Shown: positions 37,957 through 50,426 of the stretch, in pieces
How the letters are laid out: each line of letters starts with the position of its first letter
Numbering within the stretch: position 1 is the stretch's first letter
Assembly: GCA_026874595.1 (NCBI GenBank)
Contig: CM049310.1
Span: 44,857,058-44,921,057, forward strand
Length of the DNA: 64,000 bases
Source: Sipunculus nudus
Lineage: Eukaryota; Annelida; Sipuncula; Golfingiida; Sipunculidae
Direction: 5' to 3'
Made by a program: the position numbers and the translations under genes
Notes under the pieces: generated by a model
What the model was told of the DNA's origin: nothing
Database searches by the model: none
The model's input: the letters and a program-made list of their open reading frames with translations, nothing else

Positions 37957-37962
37957 ATAATA

Positions 37963-38003
<41 letters not shown>

Positions 38004-38035
38004 TATAATAATTATAATAAATGATAATAATAATA
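37957..38035. repeat. (TAA)n/(AAT)n microsatellite
   Basis: A run of TAA/AAT trinucleotides with a few interruptions. Confidence 0.9.
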
Positions 38036-38221
38036 GTACTAATGATATAAATAATTATAATGATAATTTTAATAATAACAGCAAAACAGCACTGAGAAGA
38101 TCTTTGGCAAACAGCAGAGTTTGAACAAACATAGGCACACATATAAATTATTGACTATGAACACACAAAAATCAATAAAAAATTATAAAAATTATAAATT
38201 ATAATAGATGAATTTGATGAT

Positions 38222-38330
38222 GGAATAATAACAATTGCCGACTTACCAAGCGAGGTGTAAATGATGACGTCTATGACGGGCAGAAGTAATACCAGGCCCG
38301 TACTGACAAAAGTCATATATTTATATGTAA
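38222..38330 (-). pseudogene. Degenerate tandem copy of the transmembrane exon end
   Basis: About 100 bp aligns with 38498-38606 at an offset of 276 bp, roughly four fifths identical by eye. It includes the transmembrane codons, the donor GTAAGT (38246-38241) and the first intron bases GTCGGC. Read in frame it gives TFVSTGLVLLLPVIDVIIYT, where exon 1 has FVSTGVVLLLSVIGVIIYT. A Pro and an Asp have entered the hydrophobic core, which argues for decay. A possible acceptor (GACTTTTGTCAG) would put it out of phase with exon 1. Most likely a partial duplication; a mutually exclusive exon is less likely. Confidence 0.65.
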
Positions 38331-38522
38331 TCTTACAATTTTATCATATTCCTTAAATGATTTAATGTGTTTAGAAGGTGAAAAAATGGCAAAGCTTCCA
38401 CAAACACAGACACATATGTAAACAATGTTCTATATCTACAACAAAAATAAATAAAATAAAGTGAGTAAAAATAATAAATATATCATATGGATAATGATGG
38501 AATATAATAATGGCCGACTTAC

Positions 38523-39636
38523 CCAGTGAGGTGTATATGATGACGCCAATGACGGAGAGGAGTAATACGACGCCCGTACTAACAAAAATGACATTAAGCA
38601 CGTTTTTTAATGCCTTATGAGCGACCTCTTGGTTTTTGTTCATACTGCGTAGCTTAGCTTGCATTTCCCGCGTGCCTTTGCGCATGCGGTTATCCTGCAA
38701 TAGCCGAGCGAGTTTCTTGAAGACTGAATTCTTCTTTGTCATTCCGCTGGTTCGGATGATGTAGGTTTTCTCTGTAGCTCTTGGGTCGGGCCCACCGCCT
38801 TGCATAGTCACAGACGTGTCATCTAGTTCTATCTGACTCATGTTCAGGGTCCGCCTATATGTGGAAGTACAAGGCTCCCCGGCATTTTCATCATTTGCCG
38901 TGCTAGCACTATCAGAGCCGCGTGCTGCCCCCACCGCACCGCTCTGGGTCGCGGTATCTCCCGCCTCCTGCTCCGCCGGTAGAGTTATGAATCGATTTTG
39001 ATAGTACACAACCTTTTTCCGAGTGGCCGGCGGAGGGTGCTGGCCCCTGGCGGCTGTTTCTGACTTCACGGCCCGCACTGCTACATCAGGCGAGGATGAC
39101 AGTCTTGAATCTTCAGATGACTGGCGTGGAGTTGGTTTCCGGTCTTTTGGTTTATTGGCGGGAGGGGGTGGTCGTCTGATACTGTCTGTGCTATCAGTGG
39201 GAGTAGACTGGTACCCCCTCTCGCGTGAAGCTTTTCTACTGAGCTGTTTAGGCGGTGGAGCATCATTTGGAAGGGGTACATTGGTTGAGATTTTTGTGTC
39301 GGACGGGGATGACTGGACTAACTGTTCCCCTGACGGTCGTCGCCTTGGTAACGGTTTCGGTCGCGGTTCCGCCCAGCTACCTTGGTCACTAACTAAAGAT
39401 GTCCGACTGTGGCCCCTGGTGGGCGGTTGTGACGGTGAGCGGTGGGAACTAGCCGTTGAAGAGCGACGCACCGCCTCAGATAAGTCTCGGTCACTCCGGC
39501 GTCTCTGGGGCCCAGAAGCTCTCCCGGTTTCAGGCCTAACGTCGGCGTAAGATGGATAACGCTTCTGAGCACGTGGTCTCTCACGTGACCGTTCGTCATA
39601 ATTCTCCGGACGCACTCTTTCAATACTTCTATCCAT
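38523..39636 (-). CDS. Exon 1 of a single-pass membrane protein with Arg/Pro-rich N-terminal region
   Basis: The ATG at 39636-39634 has G at -3 and +4, and a TAA stop lies in frame just upstream. The exon gives 371 codons plus one base, ending at a strong donor (CTGG then GTAAGT). Residues 1-220 are rich in Arg, Ser and Pro, with polyproline and phosphosite-like runs (RRPPPPANKP, RKPTPRQSSEDS). About 290-345 is basic and helical-looking (MTKKNSVFKKLARLL, RKGTREMQAKLRSMNKNQ). Residues ~347-369 (NVIFVSTGVVLLLSVIGVII) are a transmembrane segment. With no signal peptide and a basic stretch before the membrane, a type II orientation with a cytoplasmic N-terminus is inferred. No family recognised. 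Confidence 0.8.
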
Positions 39637-39949
39637 CTCTGACAATTATTTTTAAATGGTTTCCCCGGTTCATCCAATTAGAGTTCACTCAACTCATGCG
39701 AAAGCCAGTCTCATTGAATAGTCAACTTCACTGATTTACTCAAAGTTTAAATATTGTCCTCCGTCCTAAAAATATGATAGCAACCCTGGCGTCACGATTA
39801 AGGGATGCTCATCATCTTGCGTTGTCATGGCAACATTTGGACCTGCAGAATACATATTAACAAAAGTTAACTACTCGGAATCAACCTTTAGACTCTTGAA
39901 GTTTTTTTTATATCTCGTTTTATACATGCCTAATATTCCTTTTTGTACA

Positions 39950-42900
39950 ACATTTTATTCCTCTTATTACTAATTTTTTGTGTCTATAAAACCATTTTCC
40001 ATTTCGCACGCACTACAATGTAATTAGCCTTGCTACAAATCTATGATTTCTTCTTCTCTCTCTAAATAGTCTTTTGATTCCACTTTGTACAACGGCTGCA
40101 TTCTTTCTAATGTTACATTTAGTTTCTCCGAATGCTGTAACATTATATTCAACTGAATACATAAAATTCTCTTGTTGATGTCATTTCTATCAGATTCCTA
40201 GAAACAGCCCTAAATTATTCGGATAAATATGTACTTCTTAAGGTCCGTAGTTTTTATCATAATCCCTTTAATTCCTTTGGTATTATTATTCTTTAATTGT
40301 CCCATTCTTAATATTCAAATGTTCCTACTAAACCACCCGTAATCCTTTATTTCTGAACAGTGTTTTATTAAATTAACTTTAGTGCTACTTTTAAAGTCTT
40401 GTTAGCGCTTCTATTATAATGTGCTGACGTAAAACCAGGATTGTTTAACCAACAGGCAACATTTGATTTTTATTTTTGTACCTTTAATATTTCTGTTTAC
40501 TACCCTCTAATTTCTCTTGGCATTGCCTGTCTTAATTATAATAACTATCTTCAAGTAAAAGTACTGCTCCTTGATATTTCTGCTAACCTAACTAAATCCA
40601 CTCTCTAATATCTCTAGTTTTTATCTTTCAATACCTCTTCATTCTACTATACATTATTCTTAGAACTACATATATACTCCTCAGGTCTTCAGCAGACTAC
40701 CTCTTAAATCACCAAAGTGCCTTTGCTTTTAATCCTGTTTCCCACGCTTAAATTCTTCCTTTATAGGAGCAACCTTATTGGGTTATTTGGAATAACCATT
40801 TCGGAAATACAATAATTTTCTCGATTTTATTCCGTATGATTCGGCTGTAAAATCATCTGGGCCAGCCATTTAATTTTTCTCTGAAGGTATATATTCTTGA
40901 ATACACATTCATACTAATCTGGAAGTTCCTTGCACTAGATCCTTTCCATCAGTTCTTTAAGGCGGGCTCCTTTAATCATTCTCCCCACTAACTTTAAATC
41001 TATCGATTCTCATTTAGGCCTCTCGGTGCTACATTTGTATTCCTCTTGCAAGTAACCGTTATAGGTTCCAGGTACTCTCATTTAATATATTTAATTGATA
41101 CTACAATTTAAATCTTTCTCAAGCTACCATTGAAGTCCACGATTCTCACTTATCTTTCTACGTTCTACAATTTGTATTTTTTCTGGGTAGTTCTCGGGGA
41201 TGGTTTTAAGTACCGCTATTTAATATCTCTTGGTGCAACCATTTAAATCTTACTGAAACTTGTCTTCTTGTAATCTGTAGCATTGATTCCCCTCCTCTTG
41301 CTCCCATCCTTTAATCCCTTCTTTCAGTTTTATTTTAATCTTACCAATGCCATGTAACACCTCTTAGTTTCATCCCTGTAAGCGCCACATTTTAAAAAAT
41401 CCTACAAGATCCACATGTTTTATTTAGTTTCGAACCTACTATTAATTCGCTAGATATATCAGTGATATAGTCCAAGTGCAAGTCCGAGTCCAGGACACTC
41501 AGGTCAGAGTCCAAGTCTAAATCCTTGAGATACGAGTCCAAGTGCACTATCTTCGAGTCTTCGAATTTGAAATGGACATTCGAGATTTTCATTTATACCT
41601 CTATGTTAGTTTTAAAATTATGATTTTTACTTGCATGTTAAGTTGTATTTAGCACCCGATGCAGAGCCTTAGTTTTGTTTTGTAAAGTAATATTTTTTTA
41701 TTATCTTCTAGTCTTTGGAGTATGTGACAGTTTCATTTCTATTGGACTCGAGATGGACTCGGCCTACATTCTCTGGTCCTGTCCTCCGATTACAAGTCAA
41801 AGTCAAGGACCCTCGAGTGAAAGTCTGAACTCGAGTCCTATATCACTGCTGAAATTGTCTTTTTCTACTACCTTTCTTTTTTTTTCTTGTTACAAACCTT
41901 TCCATTACAATACTCTTAAAATATCGTTTTTGTCAAACCATCGAATTCCGCACTGACCAAAAGTTAATTTATCTGTATTGCTCCTCAGGTGTTACATTAA
42001 ATTTCTGTTTGTGTTACCCTGCCCTCTATCAGTCTAGATACTTTTTTATTCCTTTTAATTCCCTTACTTTATTTAACCTTAGATACACTATAATTTCTCT
42101 GAGTAGTATATTGTATTTCCCCAATAACTATTAACTTATTCCTTTGATTTTTCTCTTTTAGTTTAACAATTATATATGTTTAATTTACTTTAGGGCTATA
42201 CCTTTTATTTTCCTCAGGGTATCACGCTTTAAGTTCTATCGGTCTTGCGCTTCTTACGAACCTGTTAACTGTCTATCTTTTCGACTAACAATACCTTGGT
42301 TCTGCCTCATTATTCATCTTACTATCATTAATTCATCCCTGGATTTTTACAGCATGTATCGAGGTATTAGTTTTCCTTAGTTCGTTACTTTGTTTGCCAG
42401 TTGAAACTGTACGCAAAATGTTAGAACGGGTTAGATCGACATCCCAGGAACGTGCCATTAAAATTTAGGGTACGCTGAATCATCATAATATACTTTTAAT
42501 TCAAGTGATTCTATATCACTGTGATATGAAGCATTTCTTTTTCCTGGCCGAGCGTCCTGGCATTCATAGGTATTAGGGGGGGGGGGGTATTTCTTCTGCA
42601 GTTCACGTTTGAAAATGGTAGAACACAGAAAAAAATTATCAAGCTCCTAGGGGGGTATCTTTATGAGCACGGACTACAATCAGACTACATTATTCTCTGT
42701 ATCAGAGCCTGAATTCTTTTGTTTCAATAATTTGAACATTCCCTTCTTCACGTCTTTTTAATAACTTCTGACAATAAAATGTTTATTTCACCTGCTGTAA
42801 TTCCTCCTTATGTTTTTATCTATACGCCTCAACAAACTACATAATTCTGTGTTGGGGCTATCTTTAATTCCTCTTGATGACTTCCCTCAGTGCAACCATT

Positions 42901-43470
42901 ACATTACTTTTCCACTTTAATAACTTTTTGCTACTGTTCAGTCAACCTCGGTGCTGGTTTTTAATTTTTTTCTTTCCTCTATCTTTGTTATTGAAATATT
43001 TTTAAAAATTCTAGTTTCTATTCAATAATTCCTGATAACTTTAACATTTATAATCTGCTTGGAAGAATATTACCATTGTTAGTCTTTTGCGATTACTATC
43101 TCAGTGGAGTTGACCTCTGGTTAACCCTGTTATTTTGCCTTTAAACTATTCCGCATGCAACTATTAAATCGCTATAAGTAATAACCGGTGATTTTAAAGA
43201 AATCCTCCTTGGGCCTTTGAATTTTCTCTTTAACTTAGTCAGTTATGCCATTAATTCATTCCAGAGAATTCTTGAGTGATACTGCACCAAGAATTTGCAA
43301 TTTATAGGTTTTATCAGTATATACATGTGCTTTCTCTCACCCTTTCCGTTCCTGTTCGTCCTTCCTTTCAAAACTCAAGTTCAGGTCCTGATGATGCTAC
43401 ATTTATACCACGGTATGTCTACTAAAATCAACCCTTTAGCTCCTCTCGGCACTATACGTTTAATACCCTA
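39950..43470. repeat. Pyrimidine-rich degenerate tandem repeat field
   Basis: The + strand is strongly T/C-rich for 3.5 kb. Variants of TTTAATTCCTCTTGGTGC and CTACATTTAAATCTTTCTC recur at irregular spacing of tens of bases (for example at 40500, 41026, 41219, 42873, 43430). It looks like a very old minisatellite with a unit near 40-60 bp. It lies directly 5' of the membrane-protein gene, so it may cover that gene's promoter or an upstream intron. No coding frame is credible. Confidence 0.55.
41470..41845. repeat. AGTCC/GGACT inverted repeat cluster
   Basis: AAGTCCGAGTCCAGG and AGAGTCCAAGTC repeats at 41470-41550 face GGACTCGAGATGGACTCG and CTCGAGTGAAAGTC at 41745-41840. The two blocks are rough inverted copies around AT-rich DNA, like a foldback element embedded in the pyrimidine-rich field. 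Confidence 0.5.
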
Positions 43471-43829
43471 AACGTTCTCTTTGATACTGCATTAAAATCG
43501 AGCATTCTGTTATGTTTACTGGCAGTCCGGGGCTCATTCCTCGTCACCGCCATACAGTGTTATCATCCCAGAGCCAGCAGGGACCCCGGAGGCCTGTAGT
43601 AAAATGTGTCCTGCTCACGATAACAGAATTCTCTGTATGTACTCACTGGGGACAGTTTCTCTGCTCCAATATCAATGTTTAACCAGATGATTTCATTCTT
43701 ACAAACGGCTCCTATAAAAGGTATTTATGAAAAACCATCTATGATTTATCAAACATACCCAGTGTGTTTTAAATATAAATTTACATTATATATATTTTTG
43801 AAACAGTGTTGTTTTTCTTCAGTGTTATT

Positions 43830-43831
<2 letters not shown>

Positions 43832-43880
<49 letters not shown>
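43832..43880. repeat. (TA)n microsatellite
   Basis: TA tract of about 49 bp. Confidence 0.95.
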
Positions 43881-43882
<2 letters not shown>

Positions 43883-43889
43883 ATTGTTA

Positions 43890-44700
43890 GATCTGCAAGA
43901 AGATACCTAAGTGTTTTTTTTGTTATGGATTCAGGGCTTTACAGGCGAAATAAATATAGAAGATTCAACGAATCTGGTCAGAAATTATAGTACCCCAGTT
44001 AAATGTCGAATAAAACGCATAACTTTTCCACTAAATGATATATATAATATAAAATACAATAAATATACACATATTAGTGCCTGCGTCTTTTATCATTTAT
44101 ATATTATTTTGTAGTAGTCTTAAAGTAGTATCGGTAGAAGTAATAGTGGTAGTAGTAGCTGTAGAAATAGAGGTATTGTTTAAAGGCTCACTAAAGCGCT
44201 TTCATAACTGGCAGCTAGAACACCCCCATATGGCTAGGTTCTTTGAGGTTTTAAAGATTTGAAGTTTTAAAGTTTCCCATAAACATTAACATTAAAAAAA
44301 CCCTCTCTAAGAACTGTTGACAAATTCATACAGATACAACAAAAGCTAGGCAAGGTTGGTTGTAATGTTAATGGAAAGCGTGTAAAATATTGGTCCGAAA
44401 TCTGATATACAAGTTAACAGGAAAGGATAGCAGTAGTTACAAGAGTAGTTTTCTAGTAGTACAAGTAGTTGTAATAGTATATGAAGTAGAAACAGTAGTA
44501 GTTATAATAATAATAATAATAATATATTATAGCATTTATATTAGTGGGACTGATACATATAATTAATACAGGAACCTTTATATGTATACCTTCTACTTCT
44601 TGAATATGTACTAGATTAACGGGGAATCTCAACACAGATGAGAATAGTTTCCATTGATGAAGCTATTAGTACAAGCCGCTGCTTATTTAAGTAACCTGGG
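43890..44700. other. Intergenic AT-rich DNA, nothing recognised
   Basis: Contains GTAGTA-type trinucleotide runs near 44110-44170 and 44430-44520. No gene. Confidence 0.35.
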
Positions 44701-47070
44701 TATGGAACGGAAATATTAATGACTGGGCATTTTCATATTACAATGGCACGTCACTCATTCTCTCACCGGTTATAATCACAGGTGCTCCGGCTCGAAAGTC
44801 GTCTCCACGGCGTGAGGGAGGCCGCCTGGTACCTGCGGTGCGAAGGCCCGCTGTAGAACACATTGATCTGTCGAATCTTATGTCATATTGCCCCCTTATC
44901 ATACAAATCAATATTGCAGAACTATCCATTCGACGTGTCAGCCGGTACGCCCGGTTTGCCGTTGGCTTCTGTACCTTGATGACCGGATGATTCTGCCATG
45001 CGCGTACACCGACAGCGGGGGTCTTATTAGCTCGAGCTTATTATATAGATATAATAATAATACAGCACGCAGCAAAACACATTTATAGAAATTCCATGAA
45101 GACTCCGTTCTTTAAATCAAGCGGTATTATGATACGTGCGTGCTGACGTCATAGCTAGAGCCCTGCTCGCGTCATGTTACAGCGTCTTGTATAATGTGGA
45201 TTGCAAATTTGTCCTACTGCTATATTTAAAAATGAATGATCAAAACGTGTTTTTTTATATTTTTTTCAGACAACAGTGCTGTGGGGGTTGGTATAATATT
45301 CCCCATGAGTGAATGATGGTTTATACTACCTGTCCCAGGCACGTTCAACACGATTCTCCATTGATGAGGTCATTCACAGGAATTTATTGTTGTGCTCCGC
45401 CGATAAGAAGCAGTTATACTGACTGATAAATGATTAGTTTAGCGTCTGAGGATAGCGCCATAAACAAAAAGCGGGAACAGAGATCAGTGATCATTTTAAC
45501 CAAACTATTGATCGGCCCGTAACAGCAATGTTATAAGGGGATCCCACCATCAGACACCTTGCTGGCTCGACCAGCTACCCGCGATAACGTTTCCCGAAGG
45601 TTTTCAGCAGGAAGCCCAGGACCCTTGATATTACGTTGATGTGCGGCAAGATTTAATCCACAAGGATCTCTGGCCTCCGCAACCAGCAAGATTTCTTAAC
45701 ACTCAACTCCTCATCGGTCGCTAATTTACGAGTCCGTTCATTTCTTCCTCTGGTTATTACATCCGATCAGGCCCAGAAATAAGTGGCTAAAAGCATCTGC
45801 ATTTTCTGAAATTTTAATGGTAATGTTAAAGTCAAGTTACGAACCCAGGATTGTAGCAAAAATCTCACTCTTCTTTATTATTCCAGCCGGTACTGTCATC
45901 AAATGAATGTTTATATCGATATTATTAGCACAAGGAGCATCAGGCTGTTGATTTGCCTGTTATTATGAAGCCATAATCCCCTAGTCTCTCATAAATATGC
46001 TCTGATATTATCTTAAGTACGTGAAATATTTATGTCAGTTATAGTAAACTCATTGCGGCAGACACGGCATAAACAATCAGCTACCTCTACAGGTAGCTGC
46101 GGAGCAAGCTGCCAGTTTCAGCAGCAGTATTGCTCGATGTTCACGTGAAATATGAATGATATAAGCCAGTCATTAAGGTAAATAAAAAAAAATACATTGA
46201 CAAATACCACACGACCTTGACCTTATATTTTTGTTCTGGATTCTTTACGGCATCTGTGACTATTGGTTACGTCTGCGAGATCTCTAAGGGCGACCTGTTG
46301 CCCTAGATGTTGTCGTCACACCACGTGAGCCGAGGCTTGTTGCTCCGGTGGCAATATGGCACCATCAACTGCGGGTCCCCGTGTCAAATAATCCAAGCAT
46401 ATCGACTGGCAATAAAAAATGGAAAAGGCGGCCGTGTCATAGCTGATACCACTCAAACAGCCCGGATCGATCACCCCGGTCTCAAGTCAAACAAATTGAA
46501 TTATACAAAAGCTCTTCTGGCGTGGGACAATCTTTTCCTACTCACAGTCCAATCATATCATTTAATATCCGTCCGACGCCCCTTGTCGATTTGTTTTTTC
46601 TCCATCTGGTCCGACTCAGGTCACCACCTCGACAAACCGGGATATCCTTTGAGCTGATTTCCGTAGCCAGATTTTCACAACACAGATATCCACTGGAGAT
46701 TCGAAAGGCGGCAGGATAGTGGCGTTCAAATAGATGAGATAGATATATGCTCAGTCCGTGCTCCGGAAAACAACAATCAAGCGTTACTCCGATCTGCCAG
46801 CGTACGGTAATATTCAACCCAGCCCACCCACCGTCCACCTGTAAGCTAAAACCGACTAGGACAGCCAGCGCCGACGTGCGGTGGTTACCGGCTCGGTCCA
46901 GACTTTCCACGGCCCGCTAATGCGAAGCAATAGACAATTGTAGCCCCGTCCCCCATGGAAGCAGCGCAGCGCGGAATGTTAACCAAGCCCGGGCGCTGAA
47001 GCCCGTGGTCTCACCTGTCAGACAGGCCCTGATGAATAGCATCACTCCGTAAAGCGTGATGTGGAGGCAT
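44700..47070. promoter_or_regulatory. GC-richer non-coding blocks (candidate regulatory)
   Basis: Blocks at 44740-45030, 45480-45800 and 46240-47060 are markedly GC-richer than the flanks. Overlapping open frames on both strands (for example at 46307-46657 and 46542-46910) have no recognisable domain or splice sites. 47030-47150 has a TTTATT core and several ATTAAT/TAATTT cores. They lie between two minus-strand genes, 5' of the membrane-protein gene and 3' of the ligand gene. Confidence 0.3.
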
Positions 47071-47079
47071 TTATTTTGT

Positions 47080-47590
47080 CGTCACACGCCTAATGGAAAG
47101 TTCATCAATAATTTGCATTGGTAATTCGATTTACAATGTACTGTATCCTGCCTTTGCTTATCGATTACATATTGGTTTACGTACTGAAACCTACGCTTGA
47201 ATATATTTCTTGTTGAGCGTTATTTTTTCCGGCAGTCGTAAAAGTCAGTCTGTTCTGAAAACAAACCAGACCTACTGTTTGATAGGTAATTGTTTTGGCG
47301 ATTTAGACCACATGGCGGGTTTTATTTCTAAATGTCCTTCCATAGGTACATTGTCACCGGGAAATGCTGTTAGCACTAAACATTCAAGACAAAAATTGCA
47401 TGCAGTAAAGCCCAGGGGAGACTTATTAGATATTTATGTATTTACATACGCTGGTAATCTGTTATTTCAGTCGTTCCGTTGTCAATAGCAACTCACTCTT
47501 GTACGTGTGTGACGAAAAGAGCTGGATATGTAGATTTTATTGTTATAGAGAAAGGACAGTGTTCGATAAAGGTACACAAAATACTTTTCA

Positions 47591-47628
<38 letters not shown>

Positions 47629-49570
47629 GTTAAAACTGAGAGTTAACAAGATCCATGCATGTAATCACACGATGCTATTTAATTTTATAAAACTAAGGAA
47701 AAAAATGGACAACAATGAAAGATGGCTACCTATTCAGAAAGACCTTTTACCAGATCACATGACAGAGTCAAAGACAGCTTGTAATTAAATCATTAAATTT
47801 AACGACGACCCTATCATGCCACATTGGGTTATATCTTCCAGGTGGTTGCATGCTCTTAGGCAAATAGAGCAGAAGAGGCTCTTAGGCAAAAAAAAAAAGG
47901 TATGGCTTTCAGGCACTTTTTTCAGAAACAAGTGCGGGCGGGCGATATTTTATTTTACCTTTTTGTATGTTTCGATAAAAACTTCATATGATTAAGGAAA
48001 AGCATGAAAATAACAGAATTGTTTTGCTAAAAAGGCAAAAGCACTGTATATATAACAAAGGAAATCTTATCAGATTTATCAGATATCGTATTATTTTATC
48101 TTCTTGAAAGATGAAAATCAAAATCAAAATTTTTGTGGCGGGGTTTTAAAATTGACGCGGGAGGTGCCTGAAAACCATACCTTTTATTTTTTGCCTTACT
48201 GGGACTTTTTTTCATTTATAAAAACATTAACTGGTATTTGAATGACATAGAATCAAATATACCGGAAATTTTAACATATAGTGTTTGAAAAATGTTGACA
48301 CATATTATGATTATTATATGTATCACACATGTTAAACAATGTATGTTGCTGAGTACCAAGTTTTCGATATTTTTGTTTGTTACTTCAAGTTTATTTTAGT
48401 GTCTTAACCACACGTGCGCCAAGGGAGATGTTCTATCTCCAAAAGCATCTGTATGTCGTTATTTTAATAATATTTATGATAGCAAACAATAGCAATTATG
48501 TAGGCATTACGTCATGAAACTGTCCTGTTATCCAAGACTTCCCTTCACATAATTTAAAATATTTTGACACCTATATGGCCTCTTAGCAACTGAAGTGACA
48601 ACAGCTTTCACCATGCACTCAAACAGTTTCTAAGTCCAAAGGCTATGAGTTTTAGCATTACTAGTATCTACTTGAAACCGTAATGCACTCGGAACACAAA
48701 ATTGTTGATATCTTTTCCAATCGCTCTGGATTTGCTCTACCTCTTCCAACTCTTACTTAATCGCCCAGATGATGGAGAAGATCGGAAATACAGGGAACGC
48801 AAATGCATAATTGATCAAAGACTTCATTGGTCTGTAAAACGGTACGAAACAGTTACAATGTGTCTTTTAAATAATGCTAGAATACAACTAAATACATGTG
48901 TTTCTTTCAGAGTTCAAGGTTTGACTTATCAGTATTTAAGTTTTTCTATGGCAACGGTGTTCCCAATATTCTTGCTTATTTTACATTATTTTTTAAACGC
49001 AATAAGCTACATTTAATATAACATGTCGCAAACATGAAGGAACCTTTAATGTCCGTTTTGTGTTTTGTTGCATCATTATTTATCATTATTAAACGTGAAC
49101 TTTTTCAGTCTTTCGTATTTTTAAGTTGAAAAAAATCCGCCCTTGTTCACACGCACACACACACTTTTGTAAGGTATCGATGTCGATATTTTATTAGTTT
49201 TCTTTATTTCATCACAATGTATGGAAAACTGTGTAAATGTGCCATATGACATGTAAATCAGTCACCACTACGTAATCACAAAGAATTGTTAGAAACCTTT
49301 TGTTGTGTTTTACAGTACACCATTGTTTATCCGACACTATATATCCGCAAATTGTTTGTCCGAAATGGTAAACTTAGAACCGAATGTTTGTTTTATCCGA
49401 AATTCATTCATGCAAAAAATATCCGAAAAGTGGGCAAAAAATCGCCTAAATCGAAACAAGGGTATGGAGATTAGTTGTGTTACAAAATACGGGTAAACTG
49501 GTGCAACATTCTGCTCAACAGATCCTTGATGTGTGGCCAGTTCATGAAGGAAGGCCGATGACTGACGTGG
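47080..49570. other. Intergenic / 3' flank of ligand gene
   Basis: A (CT)n run lies at 47595-47625. A pogo-like left end (TA-CAGTACACC followed by TTTATCCGA repeats) begins near 49313, with the other end not found. No further exon was supported. Confidence 0.35.
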
Positions 49571-49582
49571 TAGATGGGCTGC

Positions 49583-49776
49583 TTAGGCACACCCGCAGCT
49601 GGCTATGATGATGTCTTTAAACGTCTTGCAGATATAGTTTCCGCTCCATGCTGTCGGGTAGTAACATATACTATGAGCTGCCAACTTTTTCGTTCCACAA
49701 CAAAGTTGAGACGACAGTCGGTTGCTCAGGCGGTTTTTCTGAAAGAGCCGTCCGTGTAGATGCAAAGCATCCAGGC
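49583..49776 (-). CDS. TGF-beta superfamily ligand, terminal exon
   Basis: The acceptor (GTTCTTGTTCATCAACAG) opens 194 nt: two bases finishing a Gly codon, 63 codons and TAA at 49585-49583. It encodes the second half of the cystine-knot domain: a short wrist-helix region, the CC pair in SSQLCCGTKKL, finger 2 (HSICYYP ... NYICKTF) and the canonical end IIIASCGCA. Adding the previous exon gives a 110-residue mature ligand, the usual family length. Two extra cysteines (mature residues 84 and 96) flank the finger-2 hairpin. Such ligands are secreted dimers that signal through type I/II Ser/Thr-kinase receptors. Confidence 0.9.
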
Positions 49777-50170
49777 CTGTTGATGAACAAGAACACAATT
49801 AAAACGCAACTCCACACAAAGGCTTTCGCGATCTTTTGTTTTAAGCTTGATTTAATAAAATTTGCTGTCTTACCGAAGAAATGGAATGTTATAAGTGATT
49901 CTAAACTTAATGTTTTTTTTTGTTATAAGCACAGTGACAACTGACATTTACACATCAGCTTTTCAAGGAAAAATTATAAACAATAATCATTATTCTCGCA
50001 GGCACCTGGACCCGAAGGCAAGTATGAAAACAAAAATAAGAAAATTTTATATCTGATTATTTCTCCTTAACGTTTTAATAGGTAATTTGTAATCACTTCG
50101 AGTTCTGAAATTAAATAATAAAGGGAGGGTGTGTGTGTGTGTGGGGGGGGGGGGTTAATGTGTACCTTGA

Positions 50171-50172
<2 letters not shown>

Positions 50173-50240
<68 letters not shown>
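50173..50240. repeat. (TA)n microsatellite
   Basis: TA tract of about 68 bp, ending exactly where an LTR terminus begins. Confidence 0.95.
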
Positions 50241-50244
<4 letters not shown>

Positions 50245-50265
50245 ACGGAACCTAATATCAACAGA
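50241..50265 (-). mobile_element. 25-bp LTR-end stub
   Basis: TGTTACGGAACCTAATATCA and the next five bases equal the terminus of the LTRs at 5011-5796 (reverse complement) and 53940-54661. Similarity stops abruptly afterwards. Confidence 0.7.
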
Positions 50266-50426
50266 ACACCACCAGGAATAGCCAAGCTAAATTGGCACCC
50301 TCAGAGCAAACATTTTTAAGATTAAAGTATATTTTTTCTATCTCTCAGGCCACCTATATACACTGAAATTTTTAGTTGTTTGCTATCACACCTATCACGT
50401 GCCAGAGAGGGAAGATGAATGTTTGG

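Larger units (their letters stand above)
13123..38522 (-). other. Inferred large intron of the membrane-protein gene
   Basis: If exon 1 (38523-39636) and the exon at 13048-13122 belong to one transcript, all DNA between them is intronic. I searched the minus strand for phase-1 exons with good splice sites and found none that convinces. A 30-nt candidate at about 20089-20118 is weak. The stretch holds repeats, small transposons and GC-richer islands listed separately. Confidence 0.4.
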
